Origin: Streptomyces taklimakanensis
GTDB taxonomy: Bacteria; Actinomycetota; Actinomycetes; Streptomycetales; Streptomycetaceae
NCBI RefSeq assembly: GCF_009709575.1
Contig: NZ_WIXO01000001.1
Span: 3,660,001-3,724,000, forward strand
Direction: 5' to 3'
Length of the DNA stretch: 64,000 nt
Of this stretch, positions 17,145 through 26,338 are shown one piece after another. The number at the start of each line of letters is the position of its first letter. The stretch's first letter is position 1. Below the pieces are notes generated by a model. That model saw only the letters and a program-made list of their open reading frames with translations. It ran no database searches and had not been told where the DNA came from. A program made the translations under genes and the position numbers.

Positions 17145-19525
17145 CCGTCCCCCAGCACCGGGAGACCCGGCACCGAGAACCCCGAGAACCCCGAGAACCC
17201 CGCGGTTCCCGCCGGCCCACAGCCCACCGGCCGCCGGAGGACTCCGGGGGCGCGGCCCGGTCCCACCGCCTCCCGCCCGCCGGCCGCCGCGCCGCCCGCA
17301 CCGACCACGGCGCTCCCGACAACCGCCGCCGCGCCGCCCGCGGTCGAGCCGCTCGTACCCCCCGGGGCCGGACGCCCCGCCCCGTGCGCACTCCCACCGT
17401 GCTCCAGATGGAGGCCGTGGAGTGCGGTGCCGCCGCGCTGGCCATGGTGCTCGCCCACCACGGCCGCCACGTGCCCCTGGAGGAGCTGCGCATCGCCTGC
17501 GGCGTCTCCCGCGACGGCTCCCGCGCCGGCAACCTCCTCAGGGCCGCCCGCGGCTACGGACTGCGGGCCAAGGGCATGCAGATGGACCTGGCCGCCCTCG
17601 CCGAGGTGCGCCCCCCGGCCATCCTCTTCTGGGAGTTCAACCACTACGTCGTCTACGACGGCACCGGCCGCCGCCTCGGCCGTCGCGGCGTGTACGTCAA
17701 CGACCCCGGCCGGGGGCGGCGGTTCGTGCCGCCGGCGGACTTCGACACCAGCTTCACCGGTGTGGTGCTCACCTTCGAACCGGGCGAGGGCTTCCGACGC
17801 GGCGGTCGCAGGCCGAGCGTCATGGGCGCCATGCCCGACCGGCTGCGCGGCACCCGCGGCACCCTGTTCGCCGCCGTCCTCGCCAGTCTCCTGCTGGTGG
17901 CCGTCGGCGCGACGGTGCCCGCGCTGAGCCGCACCTACATCGACAGCTTCCTCATCGGCGGTCGGACCTCGCTCCTGGGCGTGCTCTTCCCCTCGATGGC
18001 CGCCGCCCTGGTGCTCACCGCCGTCCTCACCGGGCTCCAACACGCCAACCTGCTGCGCGGGCACATCATCTCCTCGACCCTGGCCAGTGCCCGCTTCTTC
18101 CGGCACCTGCTCAGGCTCCCGGTCACCTTCTTCGCCCAGCGCAACCCGGCCGACCTCGTCCAACGGCTCCAGTCCAACGACGCGGTCGCCGAGACCCTCG
18201 CCCGGGACCTGGCCGCCGCCGGCGTGGACGCCGTCGTGGTCGTGCTCTACGCGGCGCTGCTGTGGACCTACGATCCGCAGCTCGCCGTCGTCGGCATGTC
18301 GGTGGCGCTGCTCAACCTGGTGGCCGTGCGCGTGGTGATCAGGCTGCGGGCCACCGGCACCCAGAAGCTGCGCGCCGACACCGCCCGGCTGACCAACACC
18401 TCCTACAGCGGCCTCCAGCTCATCGAGACGATGAAGGCCACCGGCGGCGAGCAGGGCTTCTTCCGCCGCTGGGCCGGACAGCACGCCACCACCCTCGACG
18501 TGCAGCAGCGCCTGGGCGTGCCCAGCGCCTGGCTGGCGGTCGTCGCGCCCACCCTGGCCACGCTCAACAGCGCGCTGATCCTGCTGATCGGCGGTCTGCG
18601 GGCGGTGGAGGGACACCTGACCGTCGGTCTGCTCGTCGCCTTCCAGACCCTGATGACCAGCTTCACCACGCCGATCACCCGCCTCAACGGCGTGGCCGGC
18701 CGCATCCAGGACTTCGCCGCCGACCTGGCCCGGTTGCGGGACGTGGAGAACTTCCCCGTCGACCCGGTCTACTCGCGGCACGAGCCCGCCCCCAGCACCC
18801 GGCGGCTCACCGGCCACGTCGAACTGGAGGGGGTCACCTTCGGCTACAGCCCCCTGGACCCGCCGCTGCTGAAGGGCTTCTCCCTCTCGGTCGGCCCCGG
18901 CCGGCAGGTCGCGCTCGTCGGCGGGTCCGGCAGCGGCAAGTCCACCGTCTCCCGGCTGATCGCGGGTCTCCACGCCCCCTGGGAGGGGACGATCCGCATC
19001 GACGGGATGCGGCTGGAGGACATCCCGCGCGGGGCGCTGGCGGCGTCGGTGGCCTTCGTCGACCAGGACGTCGTCCTCTTCGAGGGCACCGTCCGCGACA
19101 ACGTCGCGCTGTGGGACCCCTCCATCCCGGACGAGGACGTCGTCGCCGCGCTGCGGGACGCCGCCGTGCACGACGTGGTCGCCCGTCGCCCCGGCGGCAT
19201 CCACAGCCATGTGGAACAGGGCGGGCGCAACTTCTCCGGCGGACAGCGGCAGCGGCTGGAGATCGCCCGCGCCCTGGTGCGCCGTCCCAGCGTGCTGGTG
19301 CTGGACGAGGTGACCAGCGCCCTGGACGCGGTGACCGAGCAGACCATCATCGACAACCTGCGGCGCCGCGGCTGCGCCTGCGTGGTGATCGCCCACCGGC
19401 TGAGCACGGTGCGCGACAGCGACGAGATCGTCGTGCTCGACCGGGGCACCGTGGTGGAGCGCGGGCGGCACGAGCACCTGGTCGCCGCGGGCGGGCCGTA
19501 CGCCGAGCTGGTCAGGGAGCGTTGA
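17129..19525 (+). CDS. Peptidase-containing ABC exporter (C39 peptidase, TM domain and ATPase)
   Basis: 798 residues; a bacteriocin-processing and export ABC transporter of the NHLP/PCAT type. Domains: a disordered basic N-terminus (~85 residues); a C39 peptidase with catalytic Cys99 (QMEAVECGAAAL), His172 (FNHYVVYDG) and Asp192 (VNDPGRG), all intact; six membrane segments at about 240-520; and an ATPase domain with Walker A GGSGSGKST, signature NFSGGQRQRLEIA and Walker B VLVLDEVTSALD, then an H-loop in VVIAHRLSTV. It should cut the leader after the double glycine and export the core. The ATG at 17129 overlaps the adaptor gene end; a GTG near 17384 would remove the odd N-terminus, so the start is uncertain. 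It is followed 1 bp later by the second exporter. Confidence 0.9.
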   Translation: MAPPLTVPQHRETRHREPREPREPRGSRRPTAHRPPEDSGGAARSHRLPPAGRRAARTDHGAPDNRRRAARGRAARTPRGRTPRPVRTPTVLQMEAVECGAAALAMVLAHHGRHVPLEELRIACGVSRDGSRAGNLLRAARGYGLRAKGMQMDLAALAEVRPPAILFWEFNHYVVYDGTGRRLGRRGVYVNDPGRGRRFVPPADFDTSFTGVVLTFEPGEGFRRGGRRPSVMGAMPDRLRGTRGTLFAAVLASLLLVAVGATVPALSRTYIDSFLIGGRTSLLGVLFPSMAAALVLTAVLTGLQHANLLRGHIISSTLASARFFRHLLRLPVTFFAQRNPADLVQRLQSNDAVAETLARDLAAAGVDAVVVVLYAALLWTYDPQLAVVGMSVALLNLVAVRVVIRLRATGTQKLRADTARLTNTSYSGLQLIETMKATGGEQGFFRRWAGQHATTLDVQQRLGVPSAWLAVVAPTLATLNSALILLIGGLRAVEGHLTVGLLVAFQTLMTSFTTPITRLNGVAGRIQDFAADLARLRDVENFPVDPVYSRHEPAPSTRRLTGHVELEGVTFGYSPLDPPLLKGFSLSVGPGRQVALVGGSGSGKSTVSRLIAGLHAPWEGTIRIDGMRLEDIPRGALAASVAFVDQDVVLFEGTVRDNVALWDPSIPDEDVVAALRDAAVHDVVARRPGGIHSHVEQGGRNFSGGQRQRLEIARALVRRPSVLVLDEVTSALDAVTEQTIIDNLRRRGCACVVIAHRLSTVRDSDEIVVLDRGTVVERGRHEHLVAAGGPYAELVRER

Positions 19526-19526
19526 G

Positions 19527-22500
19527 GTGACCACTCCTCACCACGCGTACCCCGGGGCGCACTCGCCGCACCCGCCGTACGACCGGGAGCCCGGGTACCG
19601 GACGTACGACGACCCGCACCTCCACGCGTCGCCCGACCCCACCGCCCCCACCATCCCCACCGCCTCCGCCGATCCCGTCGTCGCGGCCCTGGGGCACCTG
19701 GGCACGGCGGTGGACCGCGCCGGTGCGCGCAGCCTGTCGCTGGAGGGCCCGCACGTGCTGTGGCTCGTGGTCGACGGCTCCCTGGACCTGTTCGCCGTCG
19801 GCACCGCGCGGGACGACACGCCCGACGGCGTGCCGGTGGCGCCCGGCGCCGCCGTGGCCGACGGCCAGTGGCACTTCCTGGGACGCGTGGGCACGGGCAC
19901 ACTGCTGCTGGGGCCGGTCCGGGGACCGGAGCACACCCTGACCGCGCGTCCCGTGCCCGGCTGCCGCCTGCACCGCGTGGAGCTGCGCGAACTGCACGCC
20001 CCCGCACCGGCCGACCCCTGGGTCGCCGCCGACGGCACGGGGTACGGCGGTGCCGGATACGGCGACACGGGGCAGTGGATGGCCGAGCAGTGGCACGCCG
20101 GGCCGGGGATGCCCCCGGACGGAGCCCGGGGACGGCAGGCCGTCCCCGGCCACCCCGGCGAGGCGGGGCTCAGTCCACTGGAGGACGCCTTCGCGCGCGG
20201 CATCGGCCGCGGCCTGCGGGTGCTCTACCAGGCGGCGCAGGACGGCCCCGCCGCCGACGGGCAGCCGGCGGCGGCCGACGACGACATCCTCTGGATGCAG
20301 ATCGCCCCCGGCAGCGTGGCGTACGGCGCCGCGTACGACGCGGAGGCGGCCGGCGCCCTCCTGGTCGACCCGGCGATGTGGCAGGGCATGGTCGACCGGC
20401 AGTACCGGTTGATGTACGCCCTGGACGACCGGATCGAGGAGATCGAACGCGCCCACGAGGACCGCACCGCGGCCGGCATCGAGGCCGGCGAGGCCGCCCG
20501 CACCCAGGCGGACCGGACGCTGATCGCCTCCATCGGCCGTCCCCGCGGCACCCCCCGCGACGCCGCGGACGACGACGCCGCCTTCGCCGCGTGCCGCCTG
20601 GTGGCCGAGCGGTCCGGCATCGCCCTGAAGCGGCCCGCCGGAGCGGACGGCGACCCCGGCCGCGCCGACCCGGTCGAGCGCGTCGCGCTCGCCTCGCGGA
20701 TCCGCACCCGCACCGTCAGGCTCTCCGGCCGCTGGTGGAGGGAGGACTACGGTCCTGTGGTGGGACGCCGTGCCCGGGGGCCCCGCTCCTCCCGGGCGGA
20801 CCGTGCCGACCGGGCGGAGGCCCGGGGAGGGGCGCCGGTCGCACTGCTGTGGCGGCGCGGCGGCTACGAGGCCGTCGATCCGGCCACCGGCGAGCGCGAG
20901 CGCGTCGACGGGGACAACGCGGCCGACTTCGGTACCGAGGCCGTGATGCTCTACCGACCCTTGCCCGACCGTCCCCTGGGCCTGCTCGGCCTGCTGCGCT
21001 TCAGCGTCCGAGGCACCCGGGGCGAGGTGCGCGCCCTCGTCCTGGGCGGACTGGTCGCGGTCTGTCTGGGCGCCCTGGTGCCCATCGCCACCGGCCGGGT
21101 GCTCGGCGAGTACGTGCCCGAGGGCGAGCGGGGCCTCATCGTGCAGACGACGCTGGCGCTCATCGCCGCCGGGGTCCTCTCGGCCGCCTTCTCCCTGCTC
21201 CAGAACGTCTCCATCCTGCGGCTGGAGGGACGGATCGAGGCCACTCTCCAACCGGCCGTCTGGGACCGACTGCTGCGGCTGCCCACCACGTTCTTCGCCG
21301 GTCGCTCCACGGGCGAGCTGGCCGGCGCGGCGATGGGCATCAGCACCATCCGCCGCACCCTGTCCGGCATCGGCCCGGTGGCGCTCCAGTCGGTCACCGT
21401 CGGCGCGGTCAACCTGGTGGTGCTGCTGGCGCACAGCGTGCCGCTGGCGTTGACGGCGATCGCCATGCTGCTGACGATCGCCGCGGTCTTCCTCGGGCTG
21501 GGGCTGTGGCAGCTGCGCTACCAGCGGCAGCTGATCAAGTTGGGCCACCGGCTCGACAACCAGGCCTTCCAGACCCTGCGCGGCCTGCCCAAGCTGCGCG
21601 TCGCCGCCGCCGAGAGCTTCGCCTACGCCGCGTGGGCGCGGGAGTTCGCCCGCACCCGCAGGCTCCAGCAGCGGGCCGGGCGGATCGCGAACGTCGTCTC
21701 GGTGCTCAACGCGGTCTACCTGCCGCTGTGCACGTTGGTGATGTTCGCGCTGTTGGCCGGCCCGGCCCGCGGCAGCATGTCCGCCGCCGAGTTCCTCACC
21801 TTCAGCACCGCCGTGACGATGATGCTCTCCTCGGCCACCCAGCTGACCGGCGCGCTTATCTCGGCCGCCGCCGTACTGCCGATGTTCGAGCAGGTCAGGC
21901 CGGTGATGCGGGAGGTTCCGGAGGTGGAGAGCGGCAGTGTGCGGCCCGGCGAGCTGAGCGGGGCGATCGAGGTCCACGACCTCTCCTACCGGTACACCGA
22001 GGACGGCCCGCTGGTGCTCGACGGCGTGGACCTCCGGATCCGTCCGGGCGAGTTCGTGGCGATCGTCGGTGCCAGTGGCTGCGGCAAGTCGACGCTGCTG
22101 CGGCTCCTCATCGGCTTCGACCGGCCCACCTCCGGCAGCGTCCGGTACGACGGCCAGGACCTGGCGGCGCTCGACCGGGCGGCCGTGCGCCGCCAGTGCG
22201 GCGTCGTGCTCCAGAACGCCCAGCCGCTGACCGGCTCGATCCTGGAGTGCGTCTCCGGAGCCGAGACGTACCCGCAGGAGGAGGTGTGGGAGGCGGTCGC
22301 GATGGCGGGCCTGGCGGAGGACGTCAAGGCCATGCCGATGGGCCTGCACACCATGCTCTCCGACGGTGGCGGCACCGTCTCGGGCGGGCAGCGCCAGCGG
22401 CTGATGATCGCCCAGGCGCTGATCCGCAAGCCCCGCGTCCTCTTCCTGGACGAGGCCACCAGCGCGCTGGACAACGAGGCGCAGGGGGTGGTCATGGAGT

Positions 22501-22679
22501 CCACCCGCGCCCTGCGCTGCACCCGCGTGGTGATCGCCCACCGACTGTCCACGATCATGGACGCGGACCGGGTGATCGTCATGTCCGAGGGGCGGATCGC
22601 CCAGCAGGGCGCCCCGGCCGAACTGCTCGCCGACACCGGCGGCCTCTTCCACGAGCTGGTCCGCCGCCAGGTGCGGTGA
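19527..22679 (+). CDS. NHLP-type bacteriocin exporter, second ABC subunit (large N-terminal domain)
   Basis: 1050 residues. Roughly residues 1-480 are a soluble domain found in the second ABC subunit of NHLP-type systems; it has no C39 peptidase and starts with a His/Pro/Tyr-rich disordered stretch. Six membrane segments follow (~485-760), then an ATPase domain with Walker A GASGCGKST (~848), signature VSGGQRQRLMIAQAL and Walker B VLFLDEATSALD. It probably forms a heterodimer with the preceding peptidase-ABC protein, in which the N-terminal domain may recognise substrate; that is family-based inference. Start is GTG 19527, after an AGGGAGC-type site inside the preceding gene. It ends the unit; 322 bp separate it from sucC. 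Confidence 0.9.
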   Translation: MTTPHHAYPGAHSPHPPYDREPGYRTYDDPHLHASPDPTAPTIPTASADPVVAALGHLGTAVDRAGARSLSLEGPHVLWLVVDGSLDLFAVGTARDDTPDGVPVAPGAAVADGQWHFLGRVGTGTLLLGPVRGPEHTLTARPVPGCRLHRVELRELHAPAPADPWVAADGTGYGGAGYGDTGQWMAEQWHAGPGMPPDGARGRQAVPGHPGEAGLSPLEDAFARGIGRGLRVLYQAAQDGPAADGQPAAADDDILWMQIAPGSVAYGAAYDAEAAGALLVDPAMWQGMVDRQYRLMYALDDRIEEIERAHEDRTAAGIEAGEAARTQADRTLIASIGRPRGTPRDAADDDAAFAACRLVAERSGIALKRPAGADGDPGRADPVERVALASRIRTRTVRLSGRWWREDYGPVVGRRARGPRSSRADRADRAEARGGAPVALLWRRGGYEAVDPATGERERVDGDNAADFGTEAVMLYRPLPDRPLGLLGLLRFSVRGTRGEVRALVLGGLVAVCLGALVPIATGRVLGEYVPEGERGLIVQTTLALIAAGVLSAAFSLLQNVSILRLEGRIEATLQPAVWDRLLRLPTTFFAGRSTGELAGAAMGISTIRRTLSGIGPVALQSVTVGAVNLVVLLAHSVPLALTAIAMLLTIAAVFLGLGLWQLRYQRQLIKLGHRLDNQAFQTLRGLPKLRVAAAESFAYAAWAREFARTRRLQQRAGRIANVVSVLNAVYLPLCTLVMFALLAGPARGSMSAAEFLTFSTAVTMMLSSATQLTGALISAAAVLPMFEQVRPVMREVPEVESGSVRPGELSGAIEVHDLSYRYTEDGPLVLDGVDLRIRPGEFVAIVGASGCGKSTLLRLLIGFDRPTSGSVRYDGQDLAALDRAAVRRQCGVVLQNAQPLTGSILECVSGAETYPQEEVWEAVAMAGLAEDVKAMPMGLHTMLSDGGGTVSGGQRQRLMIAQALIRKPRVLFLDEATSALDNEAQGVVMESTRALRCTRVVIAHRLSTIMDADRVIVMSEGRIAQQGAPAELLADTGGLFHELVRRQVR

Positions 22680-23001
22680 ACCGCCCGGGACCGGCGCGCG
22701 GACGCCCCCGCCGGCCGGGCGGCGACCCGTCGGCGATCGGGCGACGCCGGGCGGTGGTCGAGCGGCGGCCGGGCGGTGGGCGGGCGGTTTTTCCCCTCGT
22801 TTCCGTCCCCTCCCTCCCGGGTGAGGGGACACGCGTCTGTGACGGTTGTCACCACACGGGTGTGAGCTGCGATTTATGTCGGGCACACGGACAGGGCTAA
22901 CCTGCAAGGCGGACATGCCGCGCGCCCCCGCCGACGCCGCGGCCACGCGGCACGCCCACGCTGACAACGAACCGCGATACCACAACTAGGGACGGACGCG
23001 C
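22680..23001. other. sucC upstream region
   Basis: 322 bp with no gene. The first ~120 bp are GC-rich with no clear terminator hairpin. The second half is more AT-rich and holds a Crp-like palindrome (22839-22852), a CACAC/GTGTG inverted repeat and a possible promoter TTATGT, 18 bp, TAACCT (22899-22904), about 98 bp before the GTG start of sucC. Confidence 0.5.
22839..22852. promoter_or_regulatory. Candidate Crp binding site upstream of sucC
   Basis: GTGACGGTTGTCAC is a perfect GTGAC-N4-GTCAC palindrome and matches the Streptomyces Crp consensus GTG(N)6GNCAC as I remember it. It lies ~50 bp upstream of the presumed -10 box of sucCD, a sensible place for an activator. Confidence 0.45.
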
Positions 23002-24174
23002 GTGGACCTGTTCGAGTACCAGGCGAGGGATCTCTTCGCCAAGCATGACGTGCCGGTGCTGGCCGGTGAAGTCATCGACACGCCCGAGGCGGCGCGCGAG
23101 GTGACCGAGCGACTCGGCGGTCGCGCGGTCGTCAAGGCGCAGGTCAAGACCGGTGGACGAGGCAAGGCCGGTGGTGTGAAGCTGGCTTCCGACCCGGACG
23201 ACGCGGTCGAGAAGGCCCGCCAGATCCTGGGCATGGACATCAAGGGCCACACCGTCCACAAGGTGATGCTGGCCCAGACCGCGGAGATCGCGGAGGAGTA
23301 CTACGTCTCCTTCCTGCTGGACCGCGCCAACCGCACCTTCCTCGCCATGGCGTCCGTCGAGGGCGGTATGGACATCGAGGAGGTCGCGGCCACCAAGCCC
23401 GAGGCCCTGGCCAAGATCCCGGTCGACGCCGTCGAGGGCGTCACCGAGGCCAAGGCCCGTGAGATCGTCGAGGCCGCGAAGTTCCCGGCCGAGGTCGCCG
23501 ACAAGGTGGTCGAGGTCGTACAGAAGCTGTGGACGGTCTTCGTCAAGGAGGACGCCCTCCTCGTCGAGGTCAACCCGCTGGTCAAGACCGCCGGTGGCGA
23601 CGTCCTCGCCTTGGACGGCAAGGTCTCCCTGGACGCCAACGCCGCGTTCCGCCAGTCGCACCACGCCGACCTGGAGGACAAGGCCGCCGCCGACCCGCTG
23701 GAGGCCGCCGCCAAGGCCAAGGGCCTGAACTACGTCAAGCTCGACGGCCAGGTCGGCATCATCGGCAACGGCGCGGGCCTCGTCATGAGCACCCTGGACG
23801 TCGTGGCCTACGCCGGTGAGAACCACGGCGGCGTCAAGCCCGCCAACTTCCTCGACATCGGCGGTGGCGCCTCCGCCGAGGTCATGGCCAACGGCCTGGA
23901 GGTCATCCTCGGTGACCCGGACGTGAAGTCCGTCTTCGTCAACGTCTTCGGCGGCATCACCGCCTGCGACGCCGTCGCCAACGGCATCGTGCAGGCCCTG
24001 GAACTGCTCAAGTCCAAGGGCGAGAACGTCGACAAGCCGCTGGTGGTCCGCCTCGACGGAAACAACGCGGAGCTGGGCCGCAAGATCCTGAACGACGCCG
24101 ACCACCCGCTGGTGCAGCAGGTCGACACCATGGACGGCGCCGCCGAGCGGGCCGCCGAGCTGGCCGCGAAGTAA
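23002..24174 (+). CDS. sucC: Succinyl-CoA synthetase beta subunit (ADP-forming)
   Basis: 390 residues, full length. Carries out, with SucD, the TCA step succinyl-CoA + ADP + phosphate to succinate + CoA + ATP. The N-terminal ATP-grasp domain starts with [19 protein letters not shown] and contains [20 protein letters not shown]; the C-terminal ligase domain has [29 protein letters not shown] and [10 protein letters not shown]. The GTG at 23002 follows AGGGACG. sucD starts 25 bp downstream, so the two form an operon. Very high third-position GC and strongly biased codons suggest high expression. Confidence 0.97.
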   Translation: MDLFEYQARDLFAKHDVPVLAGEVIDTPEAAREVTERLGGRAVVKAQVKTGGRGKAGGVKLASDPDDAVEKARQILGMDIKGHTVHKVMLAQTAEIAEEYYVSFLLDRANRTFLAMASVEGGMDIEEVAATKPEALAKIPVDAVEGVTEAKAREIVEAAKFPAEVADKVVEVVQKLWTVFVKEDALLVEVNPLVKTAGGDVLALDGKVSLDANAAFRQSHHADLEDKAAADPLEAAAKAKGLNYVKLDGQVGIIGNGAGLVMSTLDVVAYAGENHGGVKPANFLDIGGGASAEVMANGLEVILGDPDVKSVFVNVFGGITACDAVANGIVQALELLKSKGENVDKPLVVRLDGNNAELGRKILNDADHPLVQQVDTMDGAAERAAELAAK

Positions 24175-24199
24175 CGAGGGACGAGGACACCGAACAACC

Positions 24200-25084
24200 A
24201 TGGCTATCTTCCTCACCAAGGAAAGCAAGGTCATCGTCCAGGGGATGACCGGCTCGGAGGGTCAGAAGCACACCCGGCGCATGCTGGCCTCCGGCACCAA
24301 CATCGTCGGCGGCGTCAACCCGCGCAAGGCGGGCACGAGCGTCGACTTCGACGGGACCGAGGTACCGGTGTTCGGCTCGGTCAAGGAGGCCATGGAGGCC
24401 ACCGGCGCCGACGTCACCGTCGTCTTCGTCCCGGAGAAGTTCACCAAGGACGCGGTGAAGGAGGCGATCGACGCCGAGATCCCGCTCGCCGTGGTGATCA
24501 CCGAGGGCATCGCCGTTCACGACACCGCCGAGTTCTGGGCCTACGCGGGTGCCAAGGGCAACAAGACCCGCATCATCGGCCCGAACTGCCCCGGCCTGAT
24601 CACCCCGGGTCAGTCCAACGCGGGCATCATCCCGGCCGACATCACCAAGCCCGGCCGCATCGGCCTGGTGTCGAAGTCGGGCACGCTGACGTACCAGATG
24701 ATGTACGAGCTGCGCGACATCGGCTTCTCCACCTGCGTCGGCATCGGCGGTGACCCGATCATCGGCACCACCCACATCGACGCCCTGGCCGCCTTCGAGG
24801 CCGACCCCGACACCGACCTGATCGTGATGATCGGCGAGATCGGCGGCGACGCCGAGGAGCGGGCCGCGGACTTCATCAAGGCCAACGTCACCAAGCCGGT
24901 CGTCGGCTACGTCGCGGGCTTCACCGCCCCGGAGGGCAAGACCATGGGCCACGCCGGCGCCATCGTCTCCGGTTCCTCCGGCACCGCCCAGGCGAAGAAG
25001 GAGGCCCTGGAGGCCGCGGGCGTGAAGGTCGGCAAGACCCCGTCCGAGACCGCCCGCCTGGCCCGCGAGGTGCTCGCCGGCTGA
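24200..25084 (+). CDS. sucD: Succinyl-CoA synthetase alpha subunit
   Basis: 294 residues, complete. It contains the CoA-binding Rossmann domain ([26 protein letters not shown]) and the ligase domain with the phosphohistidine at His251 in [34 protein letters not shown] and [10 protein letters not shown] are typical of the family. It works with SucC in the TCA cycle. A strong hairpin lies 47 bp after the stop, so the sucCD transcript probably ends there. Confidence 0.97.
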   Translation: MAIFLTKESKVIVQGMTGSEGQKHTRRMLASGTNIVGGVNPRKAGTSVDFDGTEVPVFGSVKEAMEATGADVTVVFVPEKFTKDAVKEAIDAEIPLAVVITEGIAVHDTAEFWAYAGAKGNKTRIIGPNCPGLITPGQSNAGIIPADITKPGRIGLVSKSGTLTYQMMYELRDIGFSTCVGIGGDPIIGTTHIDALAAFEADPDTDLIVMIGEIGGDAEERAADFIKANVTKPVVGYVAGFTAPEGKTMGHAGAIVSGSSGTAQAKKEALEAAGVKVGKTPSETARLAREVLAG

Positions 25085-25130
25085 ATCGGCCGCACCGGAG
25101 GCCCGTCGGACGGCGGGACCGCCGGCGCCC

Positions 25131-25168
25131 GCCGTGGGCCCGCACTCCCCGGAGTGCGGGCCCACGGC
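25131..25168. terminator. Bidirectional hairpin terminator after sucD
   Basis: 18-bp arms (25131-25148 and 25151-25168) around a 2-nt spacer, between the convergent sucD and the minus-strand gene ending at 25258. Confidence 0.75.
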
Positions 25169-25257
25169 CGTTCTCCGCTCGTTCCGCGTCCCCGCGCCTC
25201 CGGCCCGGCCGCGCCCCTCGCTCGTCGCCCGCCGGTCGGTCGACCGGCCGACCGGCG

Positions 25258-26175
25258 TCAGCGGCCGTCCGCCGGGCCGTCCCGGTCCGGGGCGTGCACG
25301 GAGACGGCGGGGGGCCGCTCGGGCACCTGCCCCCGGGGCCCGGCCACGGCCGTGAGCCCCACCGCCGTCGTCAACAGCGCCGTCATCCCCACCGCGGCGC
25401 CCGTACGGAGCCGCACCCGGCCCTCGCTCGCACCGCGCACCGCGCGGGCGGACGCCGTCTCGGGCTCGGGCCCGGCGGCGGCCGCCTCCTCCAGCAGGTC
25501 CCGGATCATCCTCCTGCGCCGGTCCGGCGCCACGCGGGACAGCTCGGGCACGTACTCGGCCAGTCCCTCGCGCGCGTGCATCAACCGTCCGGCGGCGGCC
25601 GCGGTGCTCGCCTCGCACTCGGCGGCCGTCTCCGGCAGGTCGATGCCCAGTCCGTCGTGCAACAGCAGCGTGCGCCGGTAGACGGGCGGCAGCCGCAGCA
25701 GCGCCTCCAACGGCAGCTTCGGGGCGCGCGTTCCGCCGCTTCCTCCCCCGTTCCCGTCCCCGCCGTTCGCCGGGGCCGGCGTGGTGGCGCGGCGCGGCCG
25801 GGGGCGGGGGAGGAACCGTTGCCAGGGCGCGAGCGCGTACTCGTGCGCCGCGGCGCGCACCCAACCCGCCGGGTCCGGGTCCACGGCGACCTCGGGCCAC
25901 CGTTCCCAGGCCAGCCGGAAGGCGCGGCCCACGGCCCGGCCGGCCGACCGCCGGTCGCCGGTGAGCAGGTACACCTGCCGGAACAGGGGGGCGGCGTGCC
26001 GCCGGTGGAGCCGGTCGAAGGCCTCGGCCGGCCCGCTCCCCGCCGGGCCGCGCCGCTCCTCGGGGGGCGCGGGGCGCCCGGCCGGACGGCACTTCCCGGA
26101 GTCGGTCCCGAGCCCGGACCCGGTCCCGCTCCTGGTGCCGTTGCCGGGGGCGCGAACGGAGACTGTCTCGGTCAT
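25258..26175 (-). CDS. Sigma-factor-like protein with C-terminal membrane segment
   Basis: 305 residues. The region AFDRLHRRHAAPLFRQVYLLTGDRRSAGR resembles sigma region 2 of ECF sigma factors, and LEALLRLPPVYRRTLLLHDGLGIDLPETA resembles region 4, where the usual helix-turn-helix is altered. A single membrane segment lies near the C-terminus (VGMTALLTTAVGLTAVAGP) with a short outside tail. A Gly/Ser-rich N-terminal 45 residues are probably disordered. The ATG at 26175 was chosen over an upstream in-frame ATG at 26307, whose extra residues run through the promoter. It may be a degenerate ECF or sigma/anti-sigma-like membrane regulator; DNA-binding function is doubtful. It is divergent from the DUF6350 protein across 163 bp. 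Confidence 0.7.
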   Translation of the reverse strand: MTETVSVRAPGNGTRSGTGSGLGTDSGKCRPAGRPAPPEERRGPAGSGPAEAFDRLHRRHAAPLFRQVYLLTGDRRSAGRAVGRAFRLAWERWPEVAVDPDPAGWVRAAAHEYALAPWQRFLPRPRPRRATTPAPANGGDGNGGGSGGTRAPKLPLEALLRLPPVYRRTLLLHDGLGIDLPETAAECEASTAAAAGRLMHAREGLAEYVPELSRVAPDRRRRMIRDLLEEAAAAGPEPETASARAVRGASEGRVRLRTGAAVGMTALLTTAVGLTAVAGPRGQVPERPPAVSVHAPDRDGPADGR

Positions 26176-26211
26176 GCGGCTGTCCGTCCCTGGGAGATCG
26201 TCGACGGCTGT

Positions 26212-26230
26212 GTCCGTACGAAGTCCGTAC
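26212..26230. promoter_or_regulatory. GTCCGTAC direct repeat with one-turn spacing
   Basis: GTCCGTAC occurs at 26212-26219 and again at 26223-26230, an 11-bp pitch that puts both copies on the same face of the helix. This lies in the AT-richer divergent region between the sigma-like gene and the DUF6350 gene. The regulator is unknown. Confidence 0.35.
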
Positions 26231-26338
26231 TGATGCACTGTATGAAAAAGTCCATAGCGGATCGTGTGCGACACATCGATCCTTTCCCCGCTCCCCGGGC
26301 CGGGCACCGGTTGTTGGCAGCATGGCGGCGTGCATCCG

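Noticed and set aside
17129..17400. Separate small gene in the N-terminal extension of the peptidase-ABC exporter
   Set aside because: The extension is in frame with the peptidase, overlaps the adaptor gene end, and is a Pro/Arg-rich disordered stretch with no stop before the C39 domain.
19512..22985. Very long open frame antisense to the second ABC exporter
   Set aside because: Shadow of the real gene caused by high third-position GC; low-complexity Gly/Gln/His/Arg product, and the exporter on the plus strand has complete motifs.
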